Positions 8,650 to 18,095 of a DNA stretch of 64,000 bases are shown one piece after another. The DNA is from Bacteroidales bacterium UBA4772 (GTDB lineage: Bacteria; Bacteroidota; Bacteroidia; Bacteroidales; VadinHA17). Both the position numbers and the translations under genes were made by a program. The stretch spans positions 97,739 to 161,738 of the forward strand of contig DHHM01000011.1 in assembly GCA_002403305.1 (NCBI GenBank), written 5' to 3'. The notes beneath the pieces are model-generated. The model saw nothing but the letters and a program-made list of their open reading frames with translations. It did not search any database and had not been told where the DNA came from. Within the stretch, counting starts at the first letter, position 1; every line of letters begins with the position of its first letter.

Positions 8650-8982
8650 ATGACAGATTATTTTTCTGATCTTGCCAATAACCTGAAAGGCAAGAGAATA
8701 GATGTTCCAGACTCATTCGCTGACGATGTCATGTCCAGAATTGAGCGGCGGAGGGAGGGAGGATTCAGGTCTATGTCGGTGCCTTCGCGGATACTTCTCT
8801 CCACGGTGGTGCTGGCAATTTACTGTTCACTGGGAGTCCTGCTGGGATTAAAGGGCTACAGCGACCTGCAACCTGACGGTAACTCATCTTCCCACGAGGC
8901 CCTGGTGGAACTGATGGACTCACACTACATAAGCACAGATCTTCTACACGATCCGTTCTTCAGAAATTTTGTCTGCAAATAA
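8650..8982 (+). CDS. Small single-pass membrane protein, probable anti-sigma partner
   Basis: The 110-residue protein has a soluble N-terminus (SFADDVMSRIERRR near residue 25), one membrane helix (about 45-68) and a short outer tail. An in-frame ATG 30 bases upstream is not preferred because it lacks an A-rich leader. The layout matches the second protein of the ECF module at 51.8-52.3 kb, which has the same order of helix, membrane segment and acidic tail. An anti-sigma role is inferred from context only; no zinc anti-sigma motif is visible. Confidence 0.6.
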   Translation: MTDYFSDLANNLKGKRIDVPDSFADDVMSRIERRREGGFRSMSVPSRILLSTVVLAIYCSLGVLLGLKGYSDLQPDGNSSSHEALVELMDSHYISTDLLHDPFFRNFVCK

Positions 8983-9005
8983 TCCAATAAACCTGACCCA
9001 ACCGG

Positions 9006-9068
9006 ATGAAACTTACATGAGCAATATTTCACAGCAGGAATTGATAATTTTATTCATGCAAGTTCCAT
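9006..9068. repeat. Palindromic element D, upstream of the polyferredoxin gene
   Basis: The left arm ATGAAACTTACATGA (9006-9020) and right arm TCATGCAAGTTCCAT (9054-9068) pair at 13 of 15 positions. It ends 31 bases before the next start. As with element C, it is followed by AATAATAAT-rich sequence and AACCGAATGAAA; here that ATG is the real start codon. Confidence 0.7.
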
Positions 9069-9099
9069 CATACCAAAGAAATAATAATTAATTAACCGA

Positions 9100-11019
9100 A
9101 TGAAAAAACAAAACTGGTACAAGCTCCTATATCAATTTGCGATAATTGGCATACTCATATTTATGGGCTTCCGCCTGCTCTTTGACAAAGCCTATGCACC
9201 CGACTTCGAAGCTTACTGTCCGTTTGGAGGAATGCAGGCTTTGGGGAGCTACCTCACCATGGACTCCCTCTCATGCTCCATGACCAGCACCCAGATCATG
9301 ATGGGGGTGGTTCTCTTTATTGGCATCGTGCTCTTCTCCAGGCTCTTCTGCGGATACATATGCCCCCTCGGAACAGTGGGAGAGTGGATAGGCAAGCTGG
9401 GTGACAGGCTGAAGGTGAGGATAACTCCTAAAGGTTTTGTTGACTATGCCCTCCGTCTGCCAAAGTATGCGTTGCTCTTTATAACATTCTACTTCACCCT
9501 GAAATCGAGTGAGCTTTTCTGCAAGAAGTTTGACCCTTACTATGCCGCTGTCTCCGGCTTTGACAGTGATGTTGTACTGCTGTGGGCTCTCCTGGCCATC
9601 GTTGCACTTGTAGTCGGGTCGCTCTTTGTAAGGCTCTTCTGGTGCCGCTATCTGTGCCCCCTGGGAGCCCTCTCCGCCATATTCAAGTTCTCATGGTGGT
9701 TCCTTGGAGTGATGGCGCTCTATGTGATACTGATCCTCGTGGGGCTTGAGATATCCTATGTATACCCGCTCCTGGTAATCACCGCCGGCGGATATATCCT
9801 TGAGGTGACACGGATGAAAAAGGTGTGGCCCGATCCGGTGCATATTACTCGAAACACCGAAACCTGCATCGACTGCGGTCTCTGCTCTGAAACCTGTCCC
9901 CAGGGTATTGACGTGGCAGGCGTGGAGAAGGTGACCCATACGGACTGCACACTGTGCGGCGATTGTCTCCATGCATGTCCCGAAAAGGATACACTCCTGA
10001 TCAACAAAAAGAATATGAAGTGGCTTCCCGCAGTAGTGCTGGGAGCACTTATTATCCTGGGCATTGCCGCAGGCAGCCTGTTCGAGCTGCCTACCATAGA
10101 TCAGAAGTGGGGCACGCCGGAACAGTTGGAGAACGCTGGTGTTTTTGAGATGGAAGGATTGAAGAACATCAAATGCTTTGGCAGCTCAACGGCTTTTGCC
10201 AACCAGATGCGACGACATGAAGGCATTTACGGTGTCTCCACCTTCGTCGCCAACCATAAGGTGCGGGTGCTGTATGACACCTCACTCTATAACGATGAGA
10301 AGCTGCAGCAGCTAATGTTCGTACCGGTGAAGCGTGTCATCAGACCGGTGACAAAGGATGTTGATTCGGTGATACACTACACCCTCACCATTGATAAGTT
10401 CTTCGATCCCCTCGATGCTACCTATCTGCAGCATCTCCTTAACCAGAAGACTGATGCCTGCGGTTTCCAGACCGAATTTGCCTGCCCGGTGATAGTGCGA
10501 ATATACTTCCCGGCAGGGAAAGAGCCCGGCAGGGAAGAACTGACGGAGGTAATTGAGTCAAAAAACCTGACTTTCACCTCCAATGATAACGAGTTTCATG
10601 TCAAGCTGCCCTATAAAGTCATCACCTTCGATGATGAGCCTCTGACTATGTCAAAGAGAGAATATGCTTCGGCCATGTTCGTCCCGACAAGCTCACGCTT
10701 CAACGGATACTCAAATTTCTCGGATGATGTTGTCTCTCAATATATCCTCATGATGGGCACAAACTCGTCACTCAAGGCCAGGTATACATACCTGGTCAGC
10801 CACCTCTCAAATGATGACGGCATAATAGCCTTCGAAACCGCCCTGGACTCAATGGGGGCGGAGATGGGTGTGATCCACTACGTTGACACGGTCACCGCTC
10901 CTGACAACATCTTTGCTGCTGTCAATGCCGATACCCTTGTCTTCCATTACACTGACGGCCGTACAGGCAAGCTCGTAAATCCCTTCAGCTTCCCTGATCC
11001 CGGCACTGTCAAAAAATAA
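9100..11019 (+). CDS. Membrane polyferredoxin (NapH/CcoG-like) with degenerate HMA-like domains
   Basis: A 639-residue redox protein. The N-terminal half has about six membrane helices with NapH-type Cys motifs (CPFGGMQ, CGYICPLG, CRYLCPLG). Two classical 4Fe-4S sites follow: Cys256/259/262/266 and Cys283/286/289/293. After another membrane helix (about 305-327) comes a region that looks like heavy-metal-associated domains. The first has Cys359 in KCFGSS, so the usual CxxC is reduced to CxxS. Two further stretches (about 425-495 and 550-625) show the same strand-helix-strand pattern without Cys pairs. It probably passes electrons across or at the inner membrane. It heads the ABC/TonB gene run. 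Confidence 0.85.
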   Translation: MKKQNWYKLLYQFAIIGILIFMGFRLLFDKAYAPDFEAYCPFGGMQALGSYLTMDSLSCSMTSTQIMMGVVLFIGIVLFSRLFCGYICPLGTVGEWIGKLGDRLKVRITPKGFVDYALRLPKYALLFITFYFTLKSSELFCKKFDPYYAAVSGFDSDVVLLWALLAIVALVVGSLFVRLFWCRYLCPLGALSAIFKFSWWFLGVMALYVILILVGLEISYVYPLLVITAGGYILEVTRMKKVWPDPVHITRNTETCIDCGLCSETCPQGIDVAGVEKVTHTDCTLCGDCLHACPEKDTLLINKKNMKWLPAVVLGALIILGIAAGSLFELPTIDQKWGTPEQLENAGVFEMEGLKNIKCFGSSTAFANQMRRHEGIYGVSTFVANHKVRVLYDTSLYNDEKLQQLMFVPVKRVIRPVTKDVDSVIHYTLTIDKFFDPLDATYLQHLLNQKTDACGFQTEFACPVIVRIYFPAGKEPGREELTEVIESKNLTFTSNDNEFHVKLPYKVITFDDEPLTMSKREYASAMFVPTSSRFNGYSNFSDDVVSQYILMMGTNSSLKARYTYLVSHLSNDDGIIAFETALDSMGAEMGVIHYVDTVTAPDNIFAAVNADTLVFHYTDGRTGKLVNPFSFPDPGTVKK

Positions 11020-11077
11020 CCTCCGGAACCTGTTAACCGCATAACCCTGACAAAAACTGATAACTGACAAACGCCAT

Positions 11078-11962
11078 ATGTACGCAATAGAGTGCAAAAA
11101 CCTCACCCACTATTACGGGAAGAAGCTGGTCTATGAAAATCTGAGCTTCAATGTCGAAGAGGGCAAGATACTTGGCCTCCTTGGCAAGAACGGCACCGGG
11201 AAGTCAACCACTATTAACATCCTCAACGGGTTCCTGCAGCCCTTCTCAGGGGTGTGTCTCATCTATGGGGAGAATACCCAGACACTTACCCCGGAGACCA
11301 AGAGAAGGATAGGGTTCCTGATAGAAGGACATATCCAGTATTCCTTCATGAATATTCACCAGATAGAGAAGTTCTACTCCGGATTTTATCCTGACTGGAA
11401 CAGCGCACCCTACTGGGAACTGATGTCAAAGCTGAAGGTCACCCCAAAGCAGAAGATCTCGACCATGTCCTGCGGGCAGCGCTCTCAGGTGGCACTGGGA
11501 CTCATCCTGGCACAGGATCCGGACCTGCTGATTCTTGACGACTTCTCCATGGGCCTCGACCCGGGATACAGGAGACTCTTCATTGATTATATGCGTGAGT
11601 ATGCCAAGGCTGAACATAAAACAGTCTTCGTCACCTCTCATATTATCCAGGATATGGAGCGGCTGATAGACGATGTGATGATCATGGATTACAACAAGAT
11701 ACTGGCACAGCAGCCCGTGGAACAGTTCATGAACACCTTCAGGCAGTTCAATATCACCCTCAACTCTCCCGGGCAGGAGGTTGACCTCGACGGCATTGCA
11801 GTCAACATAGAAAAGGTCAAGGATAAGATTGAATTCTATACTTATTCCACGGAGGATGAGGTTAAGAGCTATCTCGCATCAAAAGGTATTGACTACAGCT
11901 CATTTGAGGAGAGAAAGATGTCACTCGAAGATGCATTTATAGGACTCACACGCAAGTATTAA
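11078..11962 (+). CDS. ABC transporter ATP-binding protein (ABC-2 type)
   Basis: A cytoplasmic ATPase of 294 residues. Walker A is GKNGTGKST at residues 36-44. The signature is degenerate (SCGQRSQ rather than LSGGQ). Walker B is LLILDD, so the usual catalytic Glu is Asp. The switch His lies in VTSHI. A C-terminal extension of about 80 residues is typical of the drug/lipoprotein-type ABC-2 ATPases. The partner permease starts 17 bases downstream. The Glu-to-Asp change may slow hydrolysis; its meaning is unknown. Confidence 0.9.
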   Translation: MYAIECKNLTHYYGKKLVYENLSFNVEEGKILGLLGKNGTGKSTTINILNGFLQPFSGVCLIYGENTQTLTPETKRRIGFLIEGHIQYSFMNIHQIEKFYSGFYPDWNSAPYWELMSKLKVTPKQKISTMSCGQRSQVALGLILAQDPDLLILDDFSMGLDPGYRRLFIDYMREYAKAEHKTVFVTSHIIQDMERLIDDVMIMDYNKILAQQPVEQFMNTFRQFNITLNSPGQEVDLDGIAVNIEKVKDKIEFYTYSTEDEVKSYLASKGIDYSSFEERKMSLEDAFIGLTRKY

Positions 11963-11979
11963 CCCTGAATATAACACAC

Positions 11980-12648
11980 ATGCTTAAATCAATATTGTAT
12001 AAAGAGTGGATCAAGATCAGGCTGGTTGTCTGGATAGCATTGGGCCTCGGCCTGCTTGCCCTGATCAATATCTTCCTTAAGGTGCGTCATGACATACTGT
12101 TTGTCGATGCCGCGAATTACTGGTATTCATTTCTTTTCAGGGGCTATACCTATTTCAGTGTTCTGAAGTTCCTGCCTTTTGTCATTGGCCTTGCAGTAGC
12201 AATAGCACAATACTTCCCCGAGACAGTCAACAAGCGGATAAAGCTGACGTTTCATCTTCCCGTCTCCGAGAATGGCATACTCATCAAGATGCATGCATTC
12301 GGGGCAGTGATCCTTCTGGCTCTTTTCCTGCTCCTGCTGGGGCTTTTCACGGCCGGCAGCGCCATCTTCTTTCCTTCAAACATCATCAGGGCATCCCTGT
12401 TAACCATGATGCCATGGTTCCTGGGAGGGATGGCAACCTATTTTCTGGTTGCCCTGATACTCCTGGAGCCAATGTGGATCTTCAGGGGACTCTATGCGGC
12501 AGTGGCAGCAGGGTTTGTGACAATCTTTTTCACCGGGGCATCAATCGGCGCCTTCAGTCCGGTACTTCTGCCCCTGGCACTTATCACCCTGGTTCTTAGT
12601 TGTGTCGTTTTATTTTCAGGTTACAGGTTCAGGAAAGGAGAGATGTAA
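11980..12648 (+). CDS. ABC-2 type transporter permease
   Basis: A 222-residue inner-membrane protein with about six hydrophobic helices (for example near residues 15-32, 60-75, 103-125, 135-155, 165-185 and 192-212) and a short N-terminal amphipathic segment (LYKEWIKIR) common in ABC-2 permeases. It presumably pairs with the ATPase just upstream. The next gene begins one base after its stop codon, so translation is likely coupled. The substrate is unknown. Confidence 0.85.
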   Translation: MLKSILYKEWIKIRLVVWIALGLGLLALINIFLKVRHDILFVDAANYWYSFLFRGYTYFSVLKFLPFVIGLAVAIAQYFPETVNKRIKLTFHLPVSENGILIKMHAFGAVILLALFLLLLGLFTAGSAIFFPSNIIRASLLTMMPWFLGGMATYFLVALILLEPMWIFRGLYAAVAAGFVTIFFTGASIGAFSPVLLPLALITLVLSCVVLFSGYRFRKGEM

Positions 12649-12649
12649 G

Positions 12650-13897
12650 ATGATAAAGTTCAGTAGATATATATTAGTGGCTACAGGCATCCTGGTAGCA
12701 TCGATAGTGTTGCCGTCACTGTTCTGGACGATCTTTGAGAAGGTTCCCAGGTCACCCAATATCTTCTACAGCACCATTACGGAAGATTTTGTCATTGTTG
12801 ACGGCAGTAAGAAGAAAAATCCGAAAGGGAAGGAATACACCTCAGAAGAGTATGAAAAGATTCTTCCCTTCATGTTCTTCAGGCAGTTGATGGCTGACGG
12901 TACAATGCCCGATTCCATCAACGGAGTACTGATGGAGGCTCCCTCAATCAGCAGGGCCTCATCATTTTACCGGTATACGCCGAAAAGAACCGACTCCCCG
13001 GTTCCTACCCTGTGGCCCATGTTTGAATCACAGAGCGGAAAGGTAAACCTCTCAATGCCTGAGGACTATTTCCGTATTGAGAAAAGGATGGAATTCATTG
13101 TGGCCAGGACAAACGAGGTAAACGAGGAGAAGAGCAGCCTCTTTACCTCTGCCCTTGCTGAAGAGGGATTCTCCTTCCCGGCAAAGATTATAGCCGGCAT
13201 TCCCACTACGAGGAAATCATGCGACGAGGGATATTTCATCACTGACGATGCAGGAGCGCTCTTTCATGTGAAAATGATTAAGGGGCAGCCCTATGTTGTC
13301 AGGATTGAAACCCCTGAAGAGCTTGATATTGTATACATTGAGGCTGTAGATATCCGCAGTAGGGAGTATTACTGTTATGTTTTTACACGTAATAAGGGTA
13401 TATTTGTGGTAATGGATGAGGTTTATGACCTCCAGCGGCTGCCGGTTGACGGGTTTAACCCTTCAATTCACACCTTCAGGCTGACCTCTGATCTCTTCAA
13501 CAAGTGCATCACCGTTATGGGAAGTAACTGGTATGAGGCAATAGCGATTGATGACATGTATAATGTTGTAGCTACTCACGGGGAAGAGTGGGAGGATCTG
13601 TATGAGAGGCCTGACGGCAAAATGTTTGCCTCCATCTTTCCTTTCGAGATACGGATGAGGGATGACAACTCTTCATTTGTAAGGTTCTACTTCAAGCCTT
13701 CACCGGGCGTAAGGTGGCTCATTGTTAACCTGCTTGCCCTGATAGCGGCAGTGGTGCTGATCATCAGGCGCGGATGGCCGCTGAGATCAAATATCCCTGA
13801 TCTGCTGATCACAGCCGTCACAGGAGTGTACGGGCTGATTGCCACACAGTTCTTTCCGAACAAATTCAGTAAAGTGAAACCTCCAGTCAAAAACTGA
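12650..13897 (+). CDS. DUF4857-like membrane protein of the ABC/TonB cluster
   Basis: A 415-residue protein with an N-terminal membrane helix (about 8-28), a large extracytoplasmic domain and two helices near the C-terminus (about 357-377 and 383-403). The ATG is chosen because it lies one base after the permease stop and behind an AGGAGA sequence in the permease's last codons. From memory, the arrangement resembles the Bacteroidales family DUF4857 found beside similar ABC genes. No catalytic motif is seen. It may be an accessory subunit of the ABC transporter. Confidence 0.7.
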   Translation: MIKFSRYILVATGILVASIVLPSLFWTIFEKVPRSPNIFYSTITEDFVIVDGSKKKNPKGKEYTSEEYEKILPFMFFRQLMADGTMPDSINGVLMEAPSISRASSFYRYTPKRTDSPVPTLWPMFESQSGKVNLSMPEDYFRIEKRMEFIVARTNEVNEEKSSLFTSALAEEGFSFPAKIIAGIPTTRKSCDEGYFITDDAGALFHVKMIKGQPYVVRIETPEELDIVYIEAVDIRSREYYCYVFTRNKGIFVVMDEVYDLQRLPVDGFNPSIHTFRLTSDLFNKCITVMGSNWYEAIAIDDMYNVVATHGEEWEDLYERPDGKMFASIFPFEIRMRDDNSSFVRFYFKPSPGVRWLIVNLLALIAAVVLIIRRGWPLRSNIPDLLITAVTGVYGLIATQFFPNKFSKVKPPVKN

Positions 13898-13901
13898 CAG
13901 A

Positions 13902-16790
13902 TTGAAAAAGTTACTTTCAATAGTGTTGTTGCTAGGCGTTGCCCTGGTGCTGACGGGACAGACAAGGCCGTCGATGCAGGGCAAGGTCATCTGCCGGAAT
14001 ACAGGAGAGCCGGTGATGATGGCGACCGTGGTTGTCAAGGAGCTTAACATCTGGGCCACCACCAATGATTCCGGCGAATTTGTACTGCGGAATGTCCCTT
14101 CCGGGACATACACGCTGGTTGTCTCATGTCTCGGATTCATTGAACATGAGCACCCCATCACCTTCCCGGTTCGTGAAGAGAAGGTCACCGTCCTGATTGA
14201 TGAGGCCACCCTCGCCATTGAGGATGTGGTCGTGACAGCCAAGGAGGGGCGGCGCATAGCCTCCGGGTCGGTGATAGAACAGTCGGCCATACAGCATGTG
14301 CAGCCCACCGACCTGTCCGATGTGCTGCAGCTGCTGCCGGGCCAGACGGCGCAAAACCCTGACCTCTCAAGACCCAAACAACTGACAGTCAGAGAGATCA
14401 TTAGGAAAGACGGCTATATAGGTGATAACATGGCCAGCCTGGGGACTCTGCTGATCGTTGACGGGGCACCGGTATCCAATGATGCCAATATGCAGTTTCT
14501 CAAGACTACCGGTGCATCAACAGGCGTTACTGCCGGGTTTGCCACCACAGCATCCGGCGGAACGGATGTCAGGCAGATAGCAGTTGACAATATTGAGACC
14601 ATAGAGGTGGTAAGAGGTATTGCGGGTGTTGAGAACGGTGATATGCTCAGCGGCGCGGTCAAGGTGACCATGAAGAAGGGAAAGACTCCCTTTACCGCCA
14701 AAATTAAAACCGACCCCGGGATAAAACAGTTCTATGCCGGAAAGGGTCTGGCACTTGGAGACAGGGCAGGTACACTGAACCTCGACTTTGACTATACGCA
14801 GTCTTTTGATGACATAAGGGTAAAATACAAGACTTTCAACAGGCTTAATGGCGGCCTTATCTATAACAATACCCTTTTCCGGGAAACCAGGCCGCTTACC
14901 CTGAGCCTCTCGGCACGGGGATCGCAGACCCTGGACATCAGCAAGAACGATCCCGATATGCTAGATATCGAGGATTATGAGGCAAAGGACCAGGGTCTCT
15001 CCATGAACCTTAACGCCAAATGGGCCATGAACTCTGCCGTGCTGACAAACCTGAACCTGATGGTCTCAGGCAACATACAGCACCAGGTGGGTCATGAGGT
15101 CACCATGGAGGAGATACCCTCAGGTGCCCAGCCGCAGCCGATAGCCTACGAGCCGGGAGAGAACCAGGTACCCATACTGCCCTCCTCATATATCAGCGAT
15201 CTCACCATCGACGGACGTCCCTATTATTACAATACCAGGCTGTCAGGCAACCGTTCATTCAATATCGGGAAAGTCCTCAACAACATTGTTGCCGGGGTTG
15301 AATACAGACTAATCGGCAACAACGGCCTGGGAAGGGTCTATGACCTGTCGAGGCCACCGGTACCTGTCGGCGGAACGGATGCAAGGCCACGGTCCTACAA
15401 GGATATTCCATCCCTGGGACAGCTGGCGTACTATGCCGAAGAGAACCTGGGTATACCGATTGGCAAGACCAGGCTCGACCTTCAGGCCGGCCTCAGATTC
15501 ACCAATGTACAGCCCGAAGGCATCTTCAGGTCAAAGGAGCAGACCACTATGCTGGATCCCCGGTTTAATGCCAGGTATACTGTTATCGACAACGGAAAGG
15601 GAGCTGTATCTCATCTGGCATTCAGGGGCGGCTACGGCCTCTTCTCCAAAGCCCCGTCACTGCTCTATCTTTACCCGGACAGGGCTTACTGGGACAAGAC
15701 CGGTCTCAGCTATTACGATCCGGTTGCACAGAGAGGCCTGTTCGTCGTGACAACCAAGATATTTGAAAATCCCCGCAACGAGAACCTGGTTCCGGCGGTA
15801 AACCGGAAGATTGAAGGCGGATTTGACTTGACAGTTAACGATATTGACCTGAATGTCACCCTCTATTCCGAGAAGATGGAGAACGGCTTCAGCTTCGAAT
15901 CATACTATGAGAATTTCATCTTCAACAGGTACACCCAGCCGTTGCAGAACGGCCTGGAGCTCTACTTTGTACCCGGCTCGGGAGTATTCTACCTTGATCC
16001 CGTCTCCGGCACCGAGGTGCAGTTGCCGGTGGTACAGGATACCGTGTTCGTTAGCTTCACCTATCCCGGGAATGGCACCATGACAACAAAAAAGGGTGTC
16101 GAGTTTACCCTTGACCTCGGCACGTTCAGAGCGTTACGTACCTCCTTCATCATTGACGGCGCCTGGATGACGGTGAAGAGACAGACGACAGTGGATGATC
16201 TCACCAAACCATCCTCAGGAAGCATCGGCGGAAAAGAGTTCCCCATGGTTGCCCTCTATCCTGCAGGATACGGCAGCATTGACAAGCGCTTCAATACCAA
16301 TATCAGGACTATTACCCATATCAGGGAACTGCGCATGGTAGCATCCGTGACTACACAGATCATATGGATGGACCGTGACCAGAGCGTCTGGGATGACCCT
16401 GACGGCAATCCACTGTTCTATACTAATCCTGCTGTTGATGACCCGTATGCCGACAAGCTTTTACCCAAGTATGTGGACCCATTGGGATATTATGACCGTC
16501 AGATGGTCTACCATGAGTTCGACCGTGCCCTGGCAGTCACCAAACCTTACTCCGACCTGATAAAAAGGTACAACACCCCCTGGTACTTTGCCGAGACAGG
16601 CTACCCGCCATACTTCGTGATAAACTTCAAACTCACCAAGGAGATCACTGACAAAGCCAATTTCTCATTCTATGCAAACAATATTACCAATCATAATCCA
16701 CTGCTGAAACAGCGTGGGGGCGCTCCTGAAGTCTATGCACGCAGGAACCCTCCCCTCTATTTTGGCGCAGAGATAAAGATCAAATTCTAA
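13902..16790 (+). CDS. TonB-dependent outer membrane receptor
   Basis: A 962-residue active-import receptor. The start is TTG four bases after the previous stop, giving a signal peptide ending LVLTGQ. A carboxypeptidase-regulatory-like domain (about 25-110) precedes the plug (about 120-260, with DVLQLLPGQ and the region VRGIAGVENGDMLSG). The remaining 700 residues form the beta-barrel, ending in Phe (IKF). There is no SusD gene nearby, which argues against a glycan locus and favours metal, haem or a siderophore as ligand. It is expected to need TonB-ExbBD, which is not in this window. Confidence 0.9.
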   Translation: MKKLLSIVLLLGVALVLTGQTRPSMQGKVICRNTGEPVMMATVVVKELNIWATTNDSGEFVLRNVPSGTYTLVVSCLGFIEHEHPITFPVREEKVTVLIDEATLAIEDVVVTAKEGRRIASGSVIEQSAIQHVQPTDLSDVLQLLPGQTAQNPDLSRPKQLTVREIIRKDGYIGDNMASLGTLLIVDGAPVSNDANMQFLKTTGASTGVTAGFATTASGGTDVRQIAVDNIETIEVVRGIAGVENGDMLSGAVKVTMKKGKTPFTAKIKTDPGIKQFYAGKGLALGDRAGTLNLDFDYTQSFDDIRVKYKTFNRLNGGLIYNNTLFRETRPLTLSLSARGSQTLDISKNDPDMLDIEDYEAKDQGLSMNLNAKWAMNSAVLTNLNLMVSGNIQHQVGHEVTMEEIPSGAQPQPIAYEPGENQVPILPSSYISDLTIDGRPYYYNTRLSGNRSFNIGKVLNNIVAGVEYRLIGNNGLGRVYDLSRPPVPVGGTDARPRSYKDIPSLGQLAYYAEENLGIPIGKTRLDLQAGLRFTNVQPEGIFRSKEQTTMLDPRFNARYTVIDNGKGAVSHLAFRGGYGLFSKAPSLLYLYPDRAYWDKTGLSYYDPVAQRGLFVVTTKIFENPRNENLVPAVNRKIEGGFDLTVNDIDLNVTLYSEKMENGFSFESYYENFIFNRYTQPLQNGLELYFVPGSGVFYLDPVSGTEVQLPVVQDTVFVSFTYPGNGTMTTKKGVEFTLDLGTFRALRTSFIIDGAWMTVKRQTTVDDLTKPSSGSIGGKEFPMVALYPAGYGSIDKRFNTNIRTITHIRELRMVASVTTQIIWMDRDQSVWDDPDGNPLFYTNPAVDDPYADKLLPKYVDPLGYYDRQMVYHEFDRALAVTKPYSDLIKRYNTPWYFAETGYPPYFVINFKLTKEITDKANFSFYANNITNHNPLLKQRGGAPEVYARRNPPLYFGAEIKIKF

Positions 16791-16806
16791 CCTTAAATCC
16801 AATATC

Positions 16807-18012
16807 ATGAAAAAATGTTCAATCTTTCTGGTTATTATTCTTGCGGGAGTGGCAGCACTTACCTCCTGCGAGAAGGGAGCACAACTCTATGATGTAACCA
16901 TCTCGGCTTACTATCCCGAGGGTTACGGCGATAATCTTGCCTCCGATGTAAATATTCTGATAGAGAATACCATCTCGGGCCAGAAGTTTAACCTGGTGAC
17001 CAACACCCTCGGCACTGCCTCAATGGCACTCGAAGAGGGGATGTATAAAATATCGGCCACCAAGGAGACAAGCGATTTCTACCTTAACGGAATAACGGAG
17101 AATCTTACAGTACAGCCCACCGGGGCAAACAACTGGGATGTACACATGGTGGCTACCTCAAAAAAGGGCGGTCTTGTCCTCAAGGAGATCTACTACACGG
17201 GCTCCAAGACCGAGACAGGCAGCAACTACTATTCGGACCAGTTTCATGAGATCTACAACAACAGCGATGAGGTTGTCTACCTCGACGGACTTTGCATCGG
17301 ACTTACATGGCCATTAGGATCATCTCCTACCGAGTTTGTCAATACTGACGGATCGATTATGGACCGGATACCCTGTTACTTCCATACTCTCATGTTCCCC
17401 GGTACGGGACAGCAGTTCCCTCTGCAACCCAGGACCAGCGTCGTGCTTGCCATGGATGCCATCGATCATCAGACAGACCCTCTCGGCAATCCGCTCTCTC
17501 CGGTGAATCTTGGAAGTGCACAGTTTGAGGCTTTCATTGAAGCTCCCGGTAAAGACACGGACGCCCCGCAGGCTGCCAACATGATAGTGATGTACACTAC
17601 TTCCGCATCAATGTATGACTGGCTTCATTCAGTCTTTGGCCAGGGAGTGATCATTTTCAGGCTGCCTACAGGACTCGACTGGCAGACCTTTGTTGCCAAT
17701 CCCGACAACTTCATGACCAGGCCCGGATCAACGTCAACTACTGAGTTTCTCATGGTTCACAAAGACTGGGTCATTGACGGCGTGGAATGCAACCGTACGG
17801 AGGAGGACAAGAGATTCAAGAGGCTTCCTACCGAGGTGGACGCCGGTATGGTCTGGAGCCTTGCCACATACAACAGCAAGAGCGTCAGGCGCAAGGTTGA
17901 GAAAATCCTTGACGGAAAGGTCATCTACAAGGACAGCAACAACTCTTACAACGACTTCATCAACGATCTGGATCCAACACCCTTTGAACATCCGACAACC
18001 GTTGACAACTAG
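16807..18012 (+). CDS. DUF4876-like surface or periplasmic lipoprotein
   Basis: The 401-residue protein begins with a lipoprotein signal, lipobox LTSC, Cys20. The first 100 residues look like a beta-sandwich of the kind that decorates surface proteins. The rest includes LKEIYYTGSKTETGSNYY and a long mixed region. From memory this pattern matches DUF4876, a Bacteroidales family encoded next to TonB receptors. It starts 16 bases after the receptor gene and could be its surface-exposed ligand-binding partner, as SusD-like or HmuY-like proteins are. The ligand is unknown. Confidence 0.7.
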   Translation: MKKCSIFLVIILAGVAALTSCEKGAQLYDVTISAYYPEGYGDNLASDVNILIENTISGQKFNLVTNTLGTASMALEEGMYKISATKETSDFYLNGITENLTVQPTGANNWDVHMVATSKKGGLVLKEIYYTGSKTETGSNYYSDQFHEIYNNSDEVVYLDGLCIGLTWPLGSSPTEFVNTDGSIMDRIPCYFHTLMFPGTGQQFPLQPRTSVVLAMDAIDHQTDPLGNPLSPVNLGSAQFEAFIEAPGKDTDAPQAANMIVMYTTSASMYDWLHSVFGQGVIIFRLPTGLDWQTFVANPDNFMTRPGSTSTTEFLMVHKDWVIDGVECNRTEEDKRFKRLPTEVDAGMVWSLATYNSKSVRRKVEKILDGKVIYKDSNNSYNDFINDLDPTPFEHPTTVDN

Positions 18013-18023
18013 CTGACAAAATG

Positions 18024-18072
18024 AAGCGAGTGTGCCGGGCATGATGCAAACAGCCTGTCCGGCACCCCGCTT
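18024..18072 (+). other. Intercistronic hairpin between lipoprotein and barrel genes
   Basis: AAGCG (18024-18028) and TGCCGG (18033-18038) pair with CCGGCA (18059-18064) and CGCTT (18068-18072) around a 20-base loop. TTAAATAA follows, without a clear T-run. It may stabilise or attenuate the polycistronic transcript. Confidence 0.5.
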
Positions 18073-18095
18073 TAAATAACTGAATAACCCGGGTG

